Source: SAR324 cluster bacterium (lineage in GTDB: Bacteria > SAR324 > NAC60-12). From it: a DNA stretch of 41,512 nucleotides. This document shows positions 1 through 8,557 of this stretch, one piece after another (within the stretch, counting starts at the first letter, position 1; every line of letters starts with the position of its first letter). The position numbers and the translations under genes were made by a program. The notes beneath the pieces were generated by a model that ran no database searches, was not told the origin of the DNA, and saw nothing but the letters and a program-made list of their open reading frames with translations. The DNA is taken from positions 1 through 41,512 of the forward strand of contig JAQWOT010000133.1 of NCBI GenBank assembly GCA_029245725.1, written 5' to 3'.

Positions 1-1247
1 TTCCATACAACACGAACCCTAGATTCTAAGGCCTGCTTGAGTATTGATTCAAATCCGATTTCATAGCAAATGGCTGCCAAGATGGAACCTCCTTCTGACA
101 ACGGAAGCAAGTTGAGTTCACTACCGGGTAGGTACCGACGAGCATTTGGAAGCCAATCTCTTAGGAATGGGAAACTCTCTTCCCCAGGTAGGTATTCACC
201 GAAAGGTACCAACTTTTGCTTTATTTGTGAGGCTCTAACGATTCCAGTTGAGCCAATCATTTGAGCGACATTGTAATAAGCGAATTGCTCCCCCCGAATC
301 ACTTTGGGATCATCAACTGTGCTAGATACCATGAAAAGAGGACGCTGCCACTTTACAACTGCCTGTCTAATCTGTTGCCTTTGCTCCACCTGATCCACCC
401 AAGATAGTGGAAATGGGACCTCGGGCCAGAAAACTGCTTCAATGTTTGGGTCAGTCTGAATCAATTCATTGCTTTGCTTCAAAAGACTTAGCAGCTGTTC
501 TTTTGAAACGGGATTTTCCTCATCTGGAATCGAGGTGAAATTAGGTTGAACCCAGCCAATTTGTAATTCTTGGAAGGGTCTCTTTTTACTTCGGTGTAAT
601 TCATAACTACCCCAACTGAAAATGATAACTGGAATGAAAGTGATCAAAATTAGATGATTTCTCATCCTCCGATAGTCATGCTTAAATCGTAAAAAGCTAT
701 GTATAATCAGCCAGTTGACCCAGATCAACAGTAAATGCAAGGTTGGGGTTCCTGCCCAATGAACAACCTGTAACCAAGCAGCCTGTTGGCCGAGGGCATG
801 GACAGGAAAAACGGGAGCAAGAGATGGGATCCACTCGATCAAGCAAACCCACAATAATGCAGTTCGTAACGCTCCAGCTGGTTTTTCAATCCAGTGCAGA
901 CGGGCTATTAGTAGCCCGAAAATCAAATAGGGAATGCTAGCAATGAGACAAAGAAAAAACCAAAAAATGATTGAGATCCACCATGGTAAACCTGGTTGAT
1001 AAGTCAGCGTGGTGTGAAGTCCCCAGGTTTGACTGATCCAGAGAATTGTTCCAAAACACCCACCAAGCCATGCTCCTTGCTTAGGAGTTGCTCCATACAG
1101 AGCTAGGCCAAGAGGGACCAAAGAAACCCAGATTAGAAAAGATGTGCCGCTCCAGTTGAGTGTAGGAGAGCAGATGGATAGGAGCCCCGTTGATCCTAAG
1201 GCAAGGATCGTTCGGTTCTGAGGGAGGAAGGCTTTGGGCAGCGGCAA
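1..1247 (-). CDS. lnt: Apolipoprotein N-acyltransferase, 3' end cut by window
   Basis: Lnt is an inner-membrane enzyme that transfers a third acyl chain to the N-terminal cysteine of lipoproteins. About 415 codons are present, and the C-terminal part lies outside the window. The N-terminal half is strongly hydrophobic, with several membrane segments. The nitrilase-like half follows and shows the three catalytic contexts: Glu in VFWPEVPFP, Lys in KQKLVPFGEYLP and Cys in AAICYEIGFE. No ATG is available. The frame is closed by the TAA that ends the upstream gene, and the first possible start after it is a TTG at 1247-1245, six bases downstream, so I chose that start. The gene is the last visible member of a three-gene minus-strand unit and is probably translated by coupling. 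The family call is secure; the start is inferred. Confidence 0.9.
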   Translation of the reverse strand, partial: MPLPKAFLPQNRTILALGSTGLLSICSPTLNWSGTSFLIWVSLVPLGLALYGATPKQGAWLGGCFGTILWISQTWGLHTTLTYQPGLPWWISIIFWFFLCLIASIPYLIFGLLIARLHWIEKPAGALRTALLWVCLIEWIPSLAPVFPVHALGQQAAWLQVVHWAGTPTLHLLLIWVNWLIIHSFLRFKHDYRRMRNHLILITFIPVIIFSWGSYELHRSKKRPFQELQIGWVQPNFTSIPDEENPVSKEQLLSLLKQSNELIQTDPNIEAVFWPEVPFPLSWVDQVEQRQQIRQAVVKWQRPLFMVSSTVDDPKVIRGEQFAYYNVAQMIGSTGIVRASQIKQKLVPFGEYLPGEESFPFLRDWLPNARRYLPGSELNLLPLSEGGSILAAICYEIGFESILKQALESRVRVVW

Positions 1248-1253
1248 GTTGTC

Positions 1254-1766
1254 TTATTGCAGGGCAGCTTGACGGACCCAATCTTTTGGTTCCTGCTGGA
1301 TCAAAAAATCGAATTCGTCAGGACTGATTGTCCGAATTGCTCTCGCAACAGTTAAACGCAATTCAGGATCAGGGTGATCATGAAATTGCCACGCTAGATC
1401 ACGCACGGCCTTTGGTTGATCTGCCGAAAATGCTGAAGCGTAGGCTTCCAGTCCGTGGCGCAGCAGAAGAGGTGGTGCAGTCGGCTGAAGCAAAGATTCC
1501 AAAAAAGTAGAAACCTCTGGAGTGGGATAATGCTCTAGAACTCTCAGAGCACGAAATCGGTAATAATTGGGAAGGTAATCATCTTGAATAATACTAAGTA
1601 AGTGAGGAATCTCTTCCTCACCCAGAGTTGTGTAAAATTTAGGAGGGTCCCAGTGGCGGCCTTCCAGGCTCTCCTTCACTTGGCTGTAGGAAACTTCAGC
1701 TTGGACAGGAAAGACAAATACGAACGTCCAAATGCTGAAGGCTAGCCAATTTGAAAAACTCCTCAT
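1254..1766 (-). CDS. Exported HEAT-repeat-like protein, function unknown
   Basis: A 170-residue protein whose first 23 residues look like a signal peptide (hydrophobic core, VQA before the mature part). The remainder is helical with leucine-rich, HEAT/PBS-lyase-like periodicity: RFRALRVLEHYP, LLLRHGLEAYA and PELRLTVARAIRTIS resemble successive helical repeats. No catalytic motif is visible. It starts inside an ATGA overlap with the preceding gene (1763-1766), and its stop lies six bases before the lnt start, so the three genes are very likely cotranscribed. The likely role is a periplasmic protein-interaction scaffold, but that is inference from the fold only. Confidence 0.7.
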   Translation of the reverse strand: MRSFSNWLAFSIWTFVFVFPVQAEVSYSQVKESLEGRHWDPPKFYTTLGEEEIPHLLSIIQDDYLPNYYRFRALRVLEHYPTPEVSTFLESLLQPTAPPLLLRHGLEAYASAFSADQPKAVRDLAWQFHDHPDPELRLTVARAIRTISPDEFDFLIQQEPKDWVRQAALQ

Positions 1767-2329
1767 GATTTCTCTTTCGTTGGTGCTTTAAACAGGGTTA
1801 CTTTTGTTTGTTCGCCTTGGAGCGCGGCTCGAATCAGGGTATTTTCCCCTACCATCACTTCGACAACGCATTTTGTACTTTCACTGTAAAATCCTGCTTT
1901 GTCTCGGATGCTAGTGAGGGATCGAACCAGGCGATTTCGATTGCTTCGCCATTCAGTGATTGTGGGGTCATCCATGAGCAGCAATGCAAGGCATTTCCCA
2001 CCTTGTTCAAAATTTGCCCTCACTTTTAATAATTCAGGATACTCCTTGTGAACTTCTTTGACAAACTTCATCGCAGGTGTGTCTTCATCATCTTTTTCTT
2101 TATTTTCCCCACTACCACCTGATACCTTTTTCTCTGAACTTTCTCGTCCAAAATCCATATTTCCATCTTTAGGTTTTGGACTATTGAGGGGCTTTTCTTC
2201 CACGGAAGCCGCTGGTTTGTCTTCCTTAAAGACTTCCTTGAACAGATCGGTGTAGGTGTTGATGATAGCGATTGTAATTACCAGGAGAAGTATGATTCCT
2301 GCGATAGCTAAAATTCTCTCCAGTTTCAT
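1763..2329 (-). CDS. Single-pass membrane protein with charged linker, unknown
   Basis: A 188-residue protein that I do not recognise. Residues about 7-27 form one strong membrane segment. Next comes a low-complexity stretch rich in Lys, Glu, Asp, Ser and Pro (about 36-85). A compact C-terminal region of about 100 residues contains two cysteines (in GGKCLALLL and STKCVVEVM) and looks like a small mixed alpha/beta domain. The start is preceded by a good purine-rich site (GAGGGG, minus strand). Only 29 bases separate it from the divergent rdgB start, so promoters for the two genes must overlap coding sequence. It leads the unit that continues into the HEAT-like protein and lnt, suggesting an envelope role. 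Confidence 0.65.
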   Translation of the reverse strand: MKLERILAIAGIILLLVITIAIINTYTDLFKEVFKEDKPAASVEEKPLNSPKPKDGNMDFGRESSEKKVSGGSGENKEKDDEDTPAMKFVKEVHKEYPELLKVRANFEQGGKCLALLLMDDPTITEWRSNRNRLVRSLTSIRDKAGFYSESTKCVVEVMVGENTLIRAALQGEQTKVTLFKAPTKEKS

Positions 2330-2358
2330 TCCATCCCCTCTTTGCGGCTAGAGTAGCC

Positions 2359-2910
2359 ATGCTTCAATTCGTGAGTTCGAACTCCAATAAAGCTCGTGAG
2401 TTGGAGGAAATTCTGCAAATTTCCATCCAAATGAAACCACTAGAACTGATGGAGATTCAGACAGATGATCTTACAGAATTGGTCGTTCATAAAGCCAGAA
2501 ACGCCTTCCAGTTAAGCCCAACCCCACTGCTTGTCGAAGATACTTCTCTGTATTTTGAGCAGTGGGGGAATCTACCTGGACCACTCATCAAGTGGTTCAT
2601 AAAGAGCCTCACCCTAGAAAAATTGGTGGAATTATTGTCTCAGGGAGAAAACCACAGAGCTCGTGCAGTCTGCGTCTTAGCCTTCACCTCTGATGGAGAA
2701 AAAGTCCATTGCTTTGAAGGAGAAGTGTTAGGTGAGATTGTTGCCCCAAGAGGTAAACATGGATTTGGATGGGATCCAATTTTTCAACCGATTGGCAGTC
2801 AAAAAACTTTTGGCGAGATGACTTCTACTGATAAACAAAGCTTCTCGATGCGAGAAAGGGCAGCAATAGCGTTTAAGCAGTCCGCAATAGCGCAGGCAAT
2901 GCAAAATTGA
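2359..2910 (+). CDS. rdgB: RdgB/HAM1 XTP/dITP pyrophosphatase
   Basis: This house-cleaning enzyme hydrolyses non-canonical purine nucleoside triphosphates (dITP, XTP) to monophosphates, keeping them out of DNA. The 183 residues show the family landmarks in order: SSNSNKARELEE at the N-terminus (phosphate-binding S-x-N-x-x-K), LVEDTSLYF with the catalytic acid, LPGPLIKWF, the GFGWDPIFQP substrate loop and SMRERAA near the C-terminus. The length is slightly below the usual 190-200 residues. It is the only plus-strand gene among minus-strand neighbours. Its last 38 bases overlap the end of ispH tail-to-tail. The upstream ribosome site is weak. Confidence 0.9.
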   Translation: MLQFVSSNSNKARELEEILQISIQMKPLELMEIQTDDLTELVVHKARNAFQLSPTPLLVEDTSLYFEQWGNLPGPLIKWFIKSLTLEKLVELLSQGENHRARAVCVLAFTSDGEKVHCFEGEVLGEIVAPRGKHGFGWDPIFQPIGSQKTFGEMTSTDKQSFSMRERAAIAFKQSAIAQAMQN

Positions 2911-3817
2911 CATTTTCATCAACAAGTTTCAACTCTCTTACACTATGTTGAGGAGCTAACTCACAAAGCTTTGCAACGATGCTTTGTACTACGTCCTCGG
3001 GAGCTGAAGCACCAGCTGTAATGCCAATAGACCTCACCCCCATCACATCAGCTCTTTCAATCTGAGACGCCTCCTCGACCCGGCGAGCTTCCGTGCCCTG
3101 CGCCTTGGCAACCTCAACCAGCCTCAGTGTGTTGGAACTATTGGACGCTCCGACTACTAGAATTCTCTCTACCTGAGAAGCCAACTCCTTGACGGCATTT
3201 TGACGGTTTTGAGTTGCATAACAAATGTCGTCTTTCGGAGGGCCTTCAATGCTTGGGAAGCGTTGCTTTAAGATCTTTATAATCTCAGAGGTGTCATCAA
3301 GTGAGAGGGTAGTCTGTGTCAAATAGGCGACTTGATTTGGATCAGGGAGTTGAACTTTTTCAGCATCTTGAACAGTTTCAATGACGATCATTTGCTCTGG
3401 AGCTTCCCCCATTGTCCCTTGGACTTCAACATGATCCGCATGGCCAATGAGCAGAATAGTAAAGTCTTTGCGGCGGTAACGCTGTGCCTCTCCATGTACC
3501 TTAGTCACAAGTGGACAGGTGGCGTCAACTACTTCCAAACTTTGTTCTTGGGCTTGTTGTCGTACTGATGGGGATACTCCGTGTGCAGAGAAGATAGCAT
3601 GGGCTCCCTTGGGGATGTCCTCGATTTCTTCAACAAAGATCACACCTTGAGCTTGTAGGCGTTCTACAACTTGCCGATTGTGCACAATTTCATGGCGTAC
3701 ATAGATAGGCGCCCCCCACTTTTGGAGTGCCTTTTCCACAATCAGAATGGCGCGATCAACTCCAGCACAGAAACCGCGAGGACTAGCGAGCACAATTTCC
3801 AGCTTTTCTTCATTCAT
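2873..3817 (-). CDS. ispH: 4-hydroxy-3-methylbut-2-enyl diphosphate reductase
   Basis: IspH (LytB) is the last enzyme of the non-mevalonate isoprenoid pathway. It reduces HMBPP to IPP and DMAPP with an iron-sulfur cluster. The protein is 314 residues, the normal length. The three cluster cysteines are present: C17 in RGFCAGVDRA, C101 in VDATCPLVTKVH and C199 in DDICYATQNRQ. The glutamate of the HxxxEVxGTMG segment (about residue 131), used in proton delivery, is also present. It is the last gene of the long minus-strand series and follows polA after a 60-base gap. Its 3' end runs 38 bases into rdgB on the opposite strand. Confidence 0.96.
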   Translation of the reverse strand: MNEEKLEIVLASPRGFCAGVDRAILIVEKALQKWGAPIYVRHEIVHNRQVVERLQAQGVIFVEEIEDIPKGAHAIFSAHGVSPSVRQQAQEQSLEVVDATCPLVTKVHGEAQRYRRKDFTILLIGHADHVEVQGTMGEAPEQMIVIETVQDAEKVQLPDPNQVAYLTQTTLSLDDTSEIIKILKQRFPSIEGPPKDDICYATQNRQNAVKELASQVERILVVGASNSSNTLRLVEVAKAQGTEARRVEEASQIERADVMGVRSIGITAGASAPEDVVQSIVAKLCELAPQHSVRELKLVDENVNFALPALLRTA

Positions 3818-3877
3818 TGCATCACAAGTGTAAACAGGTCAGGGAGAAATATTCTATCATTTCTGAGTTCCTGAAGA

Positions 3878-6616
3878 TTAATGTGCTTCTAGCCAATTGT
3901 CACCCAAACCGATTTCTACGACAAGTGGGACTTCCAAGACGATGACATTTTCCATTTCTTCTTTGATGATCGAACTAGCTTTTTGTATTTCTACCTCAGG
4001 TACGTCGAAAACCAACTCATCGTGAACCGAGAGAACCATTCGAGTATCCATTGCCTCCGAACGGAGTCTTCGTTCAACAGAAATCATCGCAAGCTTAATA
4101 ATCTCAGCCGCACTCCCCTGAATTGGAGTATTGATTGCTGCGCCCTCTGCAAGACGCTTTGATAACCCTTTCCCGTTTATGTCTGGTATCAGTCGCCTGC
4201 GTCCCAGAAGAGTACTCGCATAACCCTCTTTCCGAGCTTTTTCGAGAAAATGTTCCTGCAGAGCGTGAATAGTGCTGTAGCGCTGAAAATATGCTTCAAT
4301 AAAATGCTTTGCTTCTGCTTTGGGGGTTTGGGTCACAATGGAAAGTCGCTCTGGGCCCATTCGATAGATTAGTCCAAAATTGACTTCCTTTGCCTTGGAT
4401 CTCTGTTCTCTAGTCACTTCTTCAGGCTTAACCTGGAAAATTGTAGCAGCTGTCAATGCGTGGATGTCTCTTTCATGTCTGTAGGCATCTAAAAATGTAG
4501 GGTCTTTTGAATAATGTGCGGCAACGCGAAGTTCTATTTGGCTATAATCTGCAGCTAGGAGTTGATTGCCAGGTTTTGAAGGCAAGAAAACCTTACGAAT
4601 GCGGCGACCTTCGGCACTTCGAACTGGAATGTTTTGTAGATTTGGATTGTCTGACGATAGCCGGCCTGTTGCAGTCGAAACTTGGTGAAAGGTTGAGTGA
4701 ATTCTTTTTGTTATTGGGTGAACGTAAGTCGGTAATTGATCGATGTAGGTGTTTTTGAGTTTGTTTAAAGAACGGTAGTCAAGAATGGTTCTGGGAAGTG
4801 GATATTCACTCATTTTCTCCAAAGTTTCTTCATCGGTGGAGAGCCCCATGCCAAGTTTGATTTTTTTGGGTTTGATACCACAGGCTTCGTGTAATTTGAA
4901 CTTTGCATACAGAACTTCCTGGAGTTCAACCACAGAGTTTAGATTGAACTCTTGGTCTGCAATGCTTTGAACTTTGGATCTCAATTCGTTCAATCTTTGT
5001 TCAAATTCTTTTGAGATTTCTGACAATTGTTTGGTGTTTACTCGTATTCCCTCGTATTCCATTTCGGCAATAGAGTGTGCAAGGGGCAACTCCAGGTATT
5101 GAAATAAATCTGCGAGTTGATTCTGCTTTAAATGCTTCGATAAGCTCTCCCAAACCTGCAAAGTAGCTGATGCACGTTCTCCAAAATACTCCCTACGTTC
5201 TGGATCAGGTTCAGCCAGCATCGAAAGCTGTGCAGAAGAATTGCTTGGCAGCTGTTGAGTCAGTTTTTTGTTAAGACGCCGCTGAACAAGGAAATCTAAT
5301 TCGAATCGTTTCTCTAAAGAATCTGTCAGATGAGCAGCAATCATCAAATCACCAACAATACCCTGAACTGATATTCCCTGATTCTGGCAAAGTTGACACA
5401 TCTGTTTCAGATCACCAACTACTTTTGGGACAGTGGCATCTTCAAGAAGCTCTTTGAGTTGCTTTGGAATTGTCTCACCAAATGGCCAGTAAATGGCTTG
5501 TTTGCGCTGGGCGCTTAGGGCTATTCCCATCCATAGGACATCATGCTGATTAATAAAAGTTGCGTCAGCAACCATCGCCAGAGGTTTTTCCTGTGTGATT
5601 AAGACAGAGGAAAGCCAGTCCTGCCAGGAATTCTCCCCAATGATGTCTGTTTCAACTTCGATGGGTTCCAGGGCAGAAGGATTTTCCTGTTCGGAATCAG
5701 TTGGTAGGCTTGGTTTTTCGAGATGCTTTGCTGGACTAGATTTAGAAACTGCCGTTAGGCGCTTCAAAAGCGTATTGAATTCAAGTTCTTCAAGGATTTG
5801 ATGAAATTCGACATTATCAGAAAGCTTCATCTCACTTGGCTTCAAATCCTCGAGTTGAATGCTCAAGGGTACTTCTCTGAAAATAGTTACCAATTCCCGC
5901 GAAAGAATGGCGGCCTCACGATCTGTCTCCAGTTTTGTGCGGAGGGAAACACTCTTGATGTTAGCTAAATTCTCGTAGACTGAAGGAATAGATCCAAATT
6001 CTTGAATTAATTTAATAGCTGTCTTCTCTCCTACTCCTTTCACTCCAGGAATGTTATCGGAGCTATCACCCATTAGTCCTAAAACTTCGATGACTTGCTT
6101 GGGCGTACACCCAAATTTGTTGAAAACACCAGCTTTGCCGACCCGATCACCGTTGTGGTTGAGTAATGTGATTTTGTCGGTGATTAATTGCATGTAGTCT
6201 TTGTCACTGGTGACCATGACACCTTCCAAATCCGACTTGAAGCACCAATGCATCAAGGTGCCGATGATGTCATCAGCTTCGTAGCCAGGTATGATCAGGT
6301 AGGGTAAATGTAAGGCTTCAACCAGTCTTGGTAGATAAGGCAGTTGTTCCACCAAATCTTCTGGCATTTTCTCTCGTGTCGCTTTATAGGCCGGAAATCT
6401 CTGATGTCGGAATGTTGGTTCGCTTGAGTCAGAAGCAACCGCTAAGTATTCAGGTTTGTCTTCCTCTAATATTTTAAGAATTTGCTGAATTACTCCCCTT
6501 AAACCACTTGTATTGAGACCTTTTGAATTGATCAAGGGGTTCCGAATCATTGCAAAATAACTACGGTAGAATAGTGCCATCGAGTCAATGGCGAAGAGGC
6601 GTGAGGATGCTGACAT
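3878..6616 (-). CDS. polA: DNA polymerase I with degenerate proofreading domain
   Basis: A 912-residue family A polymerase for Okazaki-fragment processing and repair. The 5'-3' nuclease domain (about 1-290) keeps its acidic motifs (AIDSMALFYRS, VTSDKDYMQL, GLMGDSSDNIPGVKGVGEKTA). A low-complexity linker follows (about 290-330). The 3'-5' exonuclease-like domain (about 330-490) lacks most catalytic acids when lined up with the E. coli enzyme: D355 is kept (D351), but E357 becomes T353, D424 becomes M406 and D501 becomes R481, so proofreading is probably absent. The polymerase domain is intact: motif A AADYSQIELR (D690), motif B RSKAKEVNFGLIY and motif C VHDELVF (D866). Arg752 stands where E. 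coli has Gly after the O-helix tyrosine. It follows the glycosyltransferase and precedes ispH. Confidence 0.96.
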   Translation of the reverse strand: MSASSRLFAIDSMALFYRSYFAMIRNPLINSKGLNTSGLRGVIQQILKILEEDKPEYLAVASDSSEPTFRHQRFPAYKATREKMPEDLVEQLPYLPRLVEALHLPYLIIPGYEADDIIGTLMHWCFKSDLEGVMVTSDKDYMQLITDKITLLNHNGDRVGKAGVFNKFGCTPKQVIEVLGLMGDSSDNIPGVKGVGEKTAIKLIQEFGSIPSVYENLANIKSVSLRTKLETDREAAILSRELVTIFREVPLSIQLEDLKPSEMKLSDNVEFHQILEELEFNTLLKRLTAVSKSSPAKHLEKPSLPTDSEQENPSALEPIEVETDIIGENSWQDWLSSVLITQEKPLAMVADATFINQHDVLWMGIALSAQRKQAIYWPFGETIPKQLKELLEDATVPKVVGDLKQMCQLCQNQGISVQGIVGDLMIAAHLTDSLEKRFELDFLVQRRLNKKLTQQLPSNSSAQLSMLAEPDPERREYFGERASATLQVWESLSKHLKQNQLADLFQYLELPLAHSIAEMEYEGIRVNTKQLSEISKEFEQRLNELRSKVQSIADQEFNLNSVVELQEVLYAKFKLHEACGIKPKKIKLGMGLSTDEETLEKMSEYPLPRTILDYRSLNKLKNTYIDQLPTYVHPITKRIHSTFHQVSTATGRLSSDNPNLQNIPVRSAEGRRIRKVFLPSKPGNQLLAADYSQIELRVAAHYSKDPTFLDAYRHERDIHALTAATIFQVKPEEVTREQRSKAKEVNFGLIYRMGPERLSIVTQTPKAEAKHFIEAYFQRYSTIHALQEHFLEKARKEGYASTLLGRRRLIPDINGKGLSKRLAEGAAINTPIQGSAAEIIKLAMISVERRLRSEAMDTRMVLSVHDELVFDVPEVEIQKASSIIKEEMENVIVLEVPLVVEIGLGDNWLEAH

Positions 6617-6648
6617 CTGTTATGCTTCAGTAATAGCGGAGGTGTGAA

Positions 6649-7428
6649 TCAGTTGTGACGATCGGAATTTAACTCCTTCAAAAGTGCATATTTTAGGAAG
6701 GTGTAAAAGAATGTACTAAAGCCTGCAATGAGTCCCGGAAAACCATCTCTGAATCCTTGTCGCAGAAAATAAAGACGAATGAATGCAACAAGCGGATTGA
6801 GGAATAGGTTCCAGTAGTGGAATTTCTTGTTTCTTCGAGAATAGTCTTCTGCTGAAAGTTTCGCATAATTCAGAGTTTTTTCGAAGTGATGGTTTATATT
6901 TCTGTAGGAATAATGGATGAGGGGCGACTCAAGAGTAAAGATTGAAACCCCAGAATTTTTCAAAACTAAATCCTCATGAACAATTTCTCCCACCCATTCT
7001 GGATTAGAACAGCGATTGACCAGTCGAGTTTTAACATCTGGGTACCATGCATAATTCAAAAGGCGGCCTAGATAGAAAGTTTTGCGTTTTAAAGCAAAGG
7101 CTTTTGACGGATCTGATGAGCTGACTACTAATTTGATTTCTCTTGACAACTCTGTTGACAATTCTTCGTCAGCATCAAGAAAAAGCAGCCAATCTCCTGA
7201 GGTGATTGTCAGCGCATGGTTTTTTTGCTTTGAGTAACCTAGCCAGCTTTGAATAGCAAATTTAGCCCCTGAATCTTTTGCAATAGACTCAGTTCGATCT
7301 GTTGAACCTGAATCCAAAACCAAAACTTCAATTTCCAGCTTTGACTGTTTAAGTTCTCTTAAGCTTTCAAGTGTCCTGGGTAAATTCTTTTCCTCATTTA
7401 AAGTGATAATGATGACACTTAAATGCAT
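6649..7428 (-). CDS. Family 2 glycosyltransferase, WaaE/KdtX-like
   Basis: A 259-residue inverting glycosyltransferase with a GT-A fold. The N-terminus SVIIITLNEEKNLPRTLESL is the nucleotide-sugar-binding start, followed by VLDSGSTDRT. The metal-binding acidic motif is LFLDADEEL (about residue 89-96). The C-terminal third has a hydrophobic stretch rich in aromatic residues (YWNLFLNPLVAFIRLYFLRQGFRDG) that may associate with the membrane. The overall pattern fits the WaaE/KdtX group, which adds sugars to the lipopolysaccharide inner core. The exact acceptor cannot be read from the sequence. It lies between holA (77-base gap) and polA (32 bases) and is co-directional, though functionally unrelated. 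Confidence 0.82.
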   Translation of the reverse strand: MHLSVIIITLNEEKNLPRTLESLRELKQSKLEIEVLVLDSGSTDRTESIAKDSGAKFAIQSWLGYSKQKNHALTITSGDWLLFLDADEELSTELSREIKLVVSSSDPSKAFALKRKTFYLGRLLNYAWYPDVKTRLVNRCSNPEWVGEIVHEDLVLKNSGVSIFTLESPLIHYSYRNINHHFEKTLNYAKLSAEDYSRRNKKFHYWNLFLNPLVAFIRLYFLRQGFRDGFPGLIAGFSTFFYTFLKYALLKELNSDRHN

Positions 7429-7505
7429 TGGTGGCTGGATGTAGAGGGCAAAGAATAAATGAGATAGAATTTGTTGAATCGTATGGTTTGTCTAGGATAG
7501 ACAGA

Positions 7506-8552
7506 CTAGACAGCTGAAGAGAAATTACCTAAACAAATTTTTTCCAGTAAGTTTTGGAAAAGAGGTCTTACGTGCTGTTGTTGGAACTTGATGCTCAAAT
7601 CTATCTCAGCCAGATACACTTGAATATTTTCGAGTTCGGTTAGAGTAAAGCCTTTGGTGTTCTGGAGTAGTTGTCGTCCAAGAAACGGATGGATACGCAG
7701 TTTGGAAAAAATTTCTGTTTCAGAAAGCCGCTCATTCAAAAAATATTTAACTATTAGAAGTCGGCGGACCTGAGAAGTTAGAACACCGAAAAGCTTTACA
7801 CCATCTCTGGGATTTTCTTTGAGATGAGTTTCAAGAAATTCTAGAGATTGAGCGAGTTCTTTTTTTGAAACGCTCTCGCTTAGAGCATATACAGAATAGT
7901 GTTTATGGCCCTTTACAATCTTAGGAATTTGATTTGTATCAACGACTGAATCAGCACCTAATAAGAGGTAAAGCTTTTCTAACTCATGGTCCAAATCATT
8001 AAGATTGTTACCAACTAATTGAATTAATTCGATAGCCACATTTTCAGGAATCTGCAGTCCTTTACTCAATGCACGTTGGCACGTCCATTCAATTGGTTGA
8101 TCGTTATCATAGGCTACAAACTTACGAACCCTGCCACCTTTCTTACAAGCATTTAAAAGGGGTTTGCTTAAATCATTCTCACGAATTGTCTGACTACAAA
8201 GGATTAGACAGATTTTCTCCAAGGGTGAGTTGAGAAAATTTAGAATAGCATGAAACAACCGTGTTTCCTTGCTTTTGTCACTTTGACTTCTCGGATTCTT
8301 TATCCTTTCAATATTGTCTAGACGCAACACTCGGCTTTCTTCTAAGAAAGGAAGTGATTCAAGACTTTGAATTAACTCGCTAAGTTGGCCTTCATTTTCA
8401 CTTCCCTTCAAAATTTCTTCAACACTGAAGCGCTGAAAACCAAGATCACGTGTGTCACATGGTAAGATTTTATTTATGAGTTCAAGTACCTGCTCATCTA
8501 TCAGGAGGTTTTGATTACCATAGAATAAGAATACCTGTGGATCGCCTCTCAT
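7506..8552 (-). CDS. holA: DNA polymerase III delta subunit
   Basis: HolA is the clamp-loader subunit that opens the beta sliding clamp. At 348 residues it has the usual length. The N-terminal segment VFLFYGNQNLLIDEQVLELI is the typical degenerate P-loop start of this family. The middle part has the conserved context LESLPFLEESRVLRLDNIERI. The C-terminal collar domain contains SVYALSESVSKKELAQSLEFL and VRRLLIVKYFLNE. The start lies six bases after ptsP stops, which implies cotranscription. The family is divergent, but the order of conserved blocks makes the call solid. Confidence 0.9.
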   Translation of the reverse strand: MRGDPQVFLFYGNQNLLIDEQVLELINKILPCDTRDLGFQRFSVEEILKGSENEGQLSELIQSLESLPFLEESRVLRLDNIERIKNPRSQSDKSKETRLFHAILNFLNSPLEKICLILCSQTIRENDLSKPLLNACKKGGRVRKFVAYDNDQPIEWTCQRALSKGLQIPENVAIELIQLVGNNLNDLDHELEKLYLLLGADSVVDTNQIPKIVKGHKHYSVYALSESVSKKELAQSLEFLETHLKENPRDGVKLFGVLTSQVRRLLIVKYFLNERLSETEIFSKLRIHPFLGRQLLQNTKGFTLTELENIQVYLAEIDLSIKFQQQHVRPLFQNLLEKICLGNFSSAV

Positions 8553-8557
8553 ACGGT

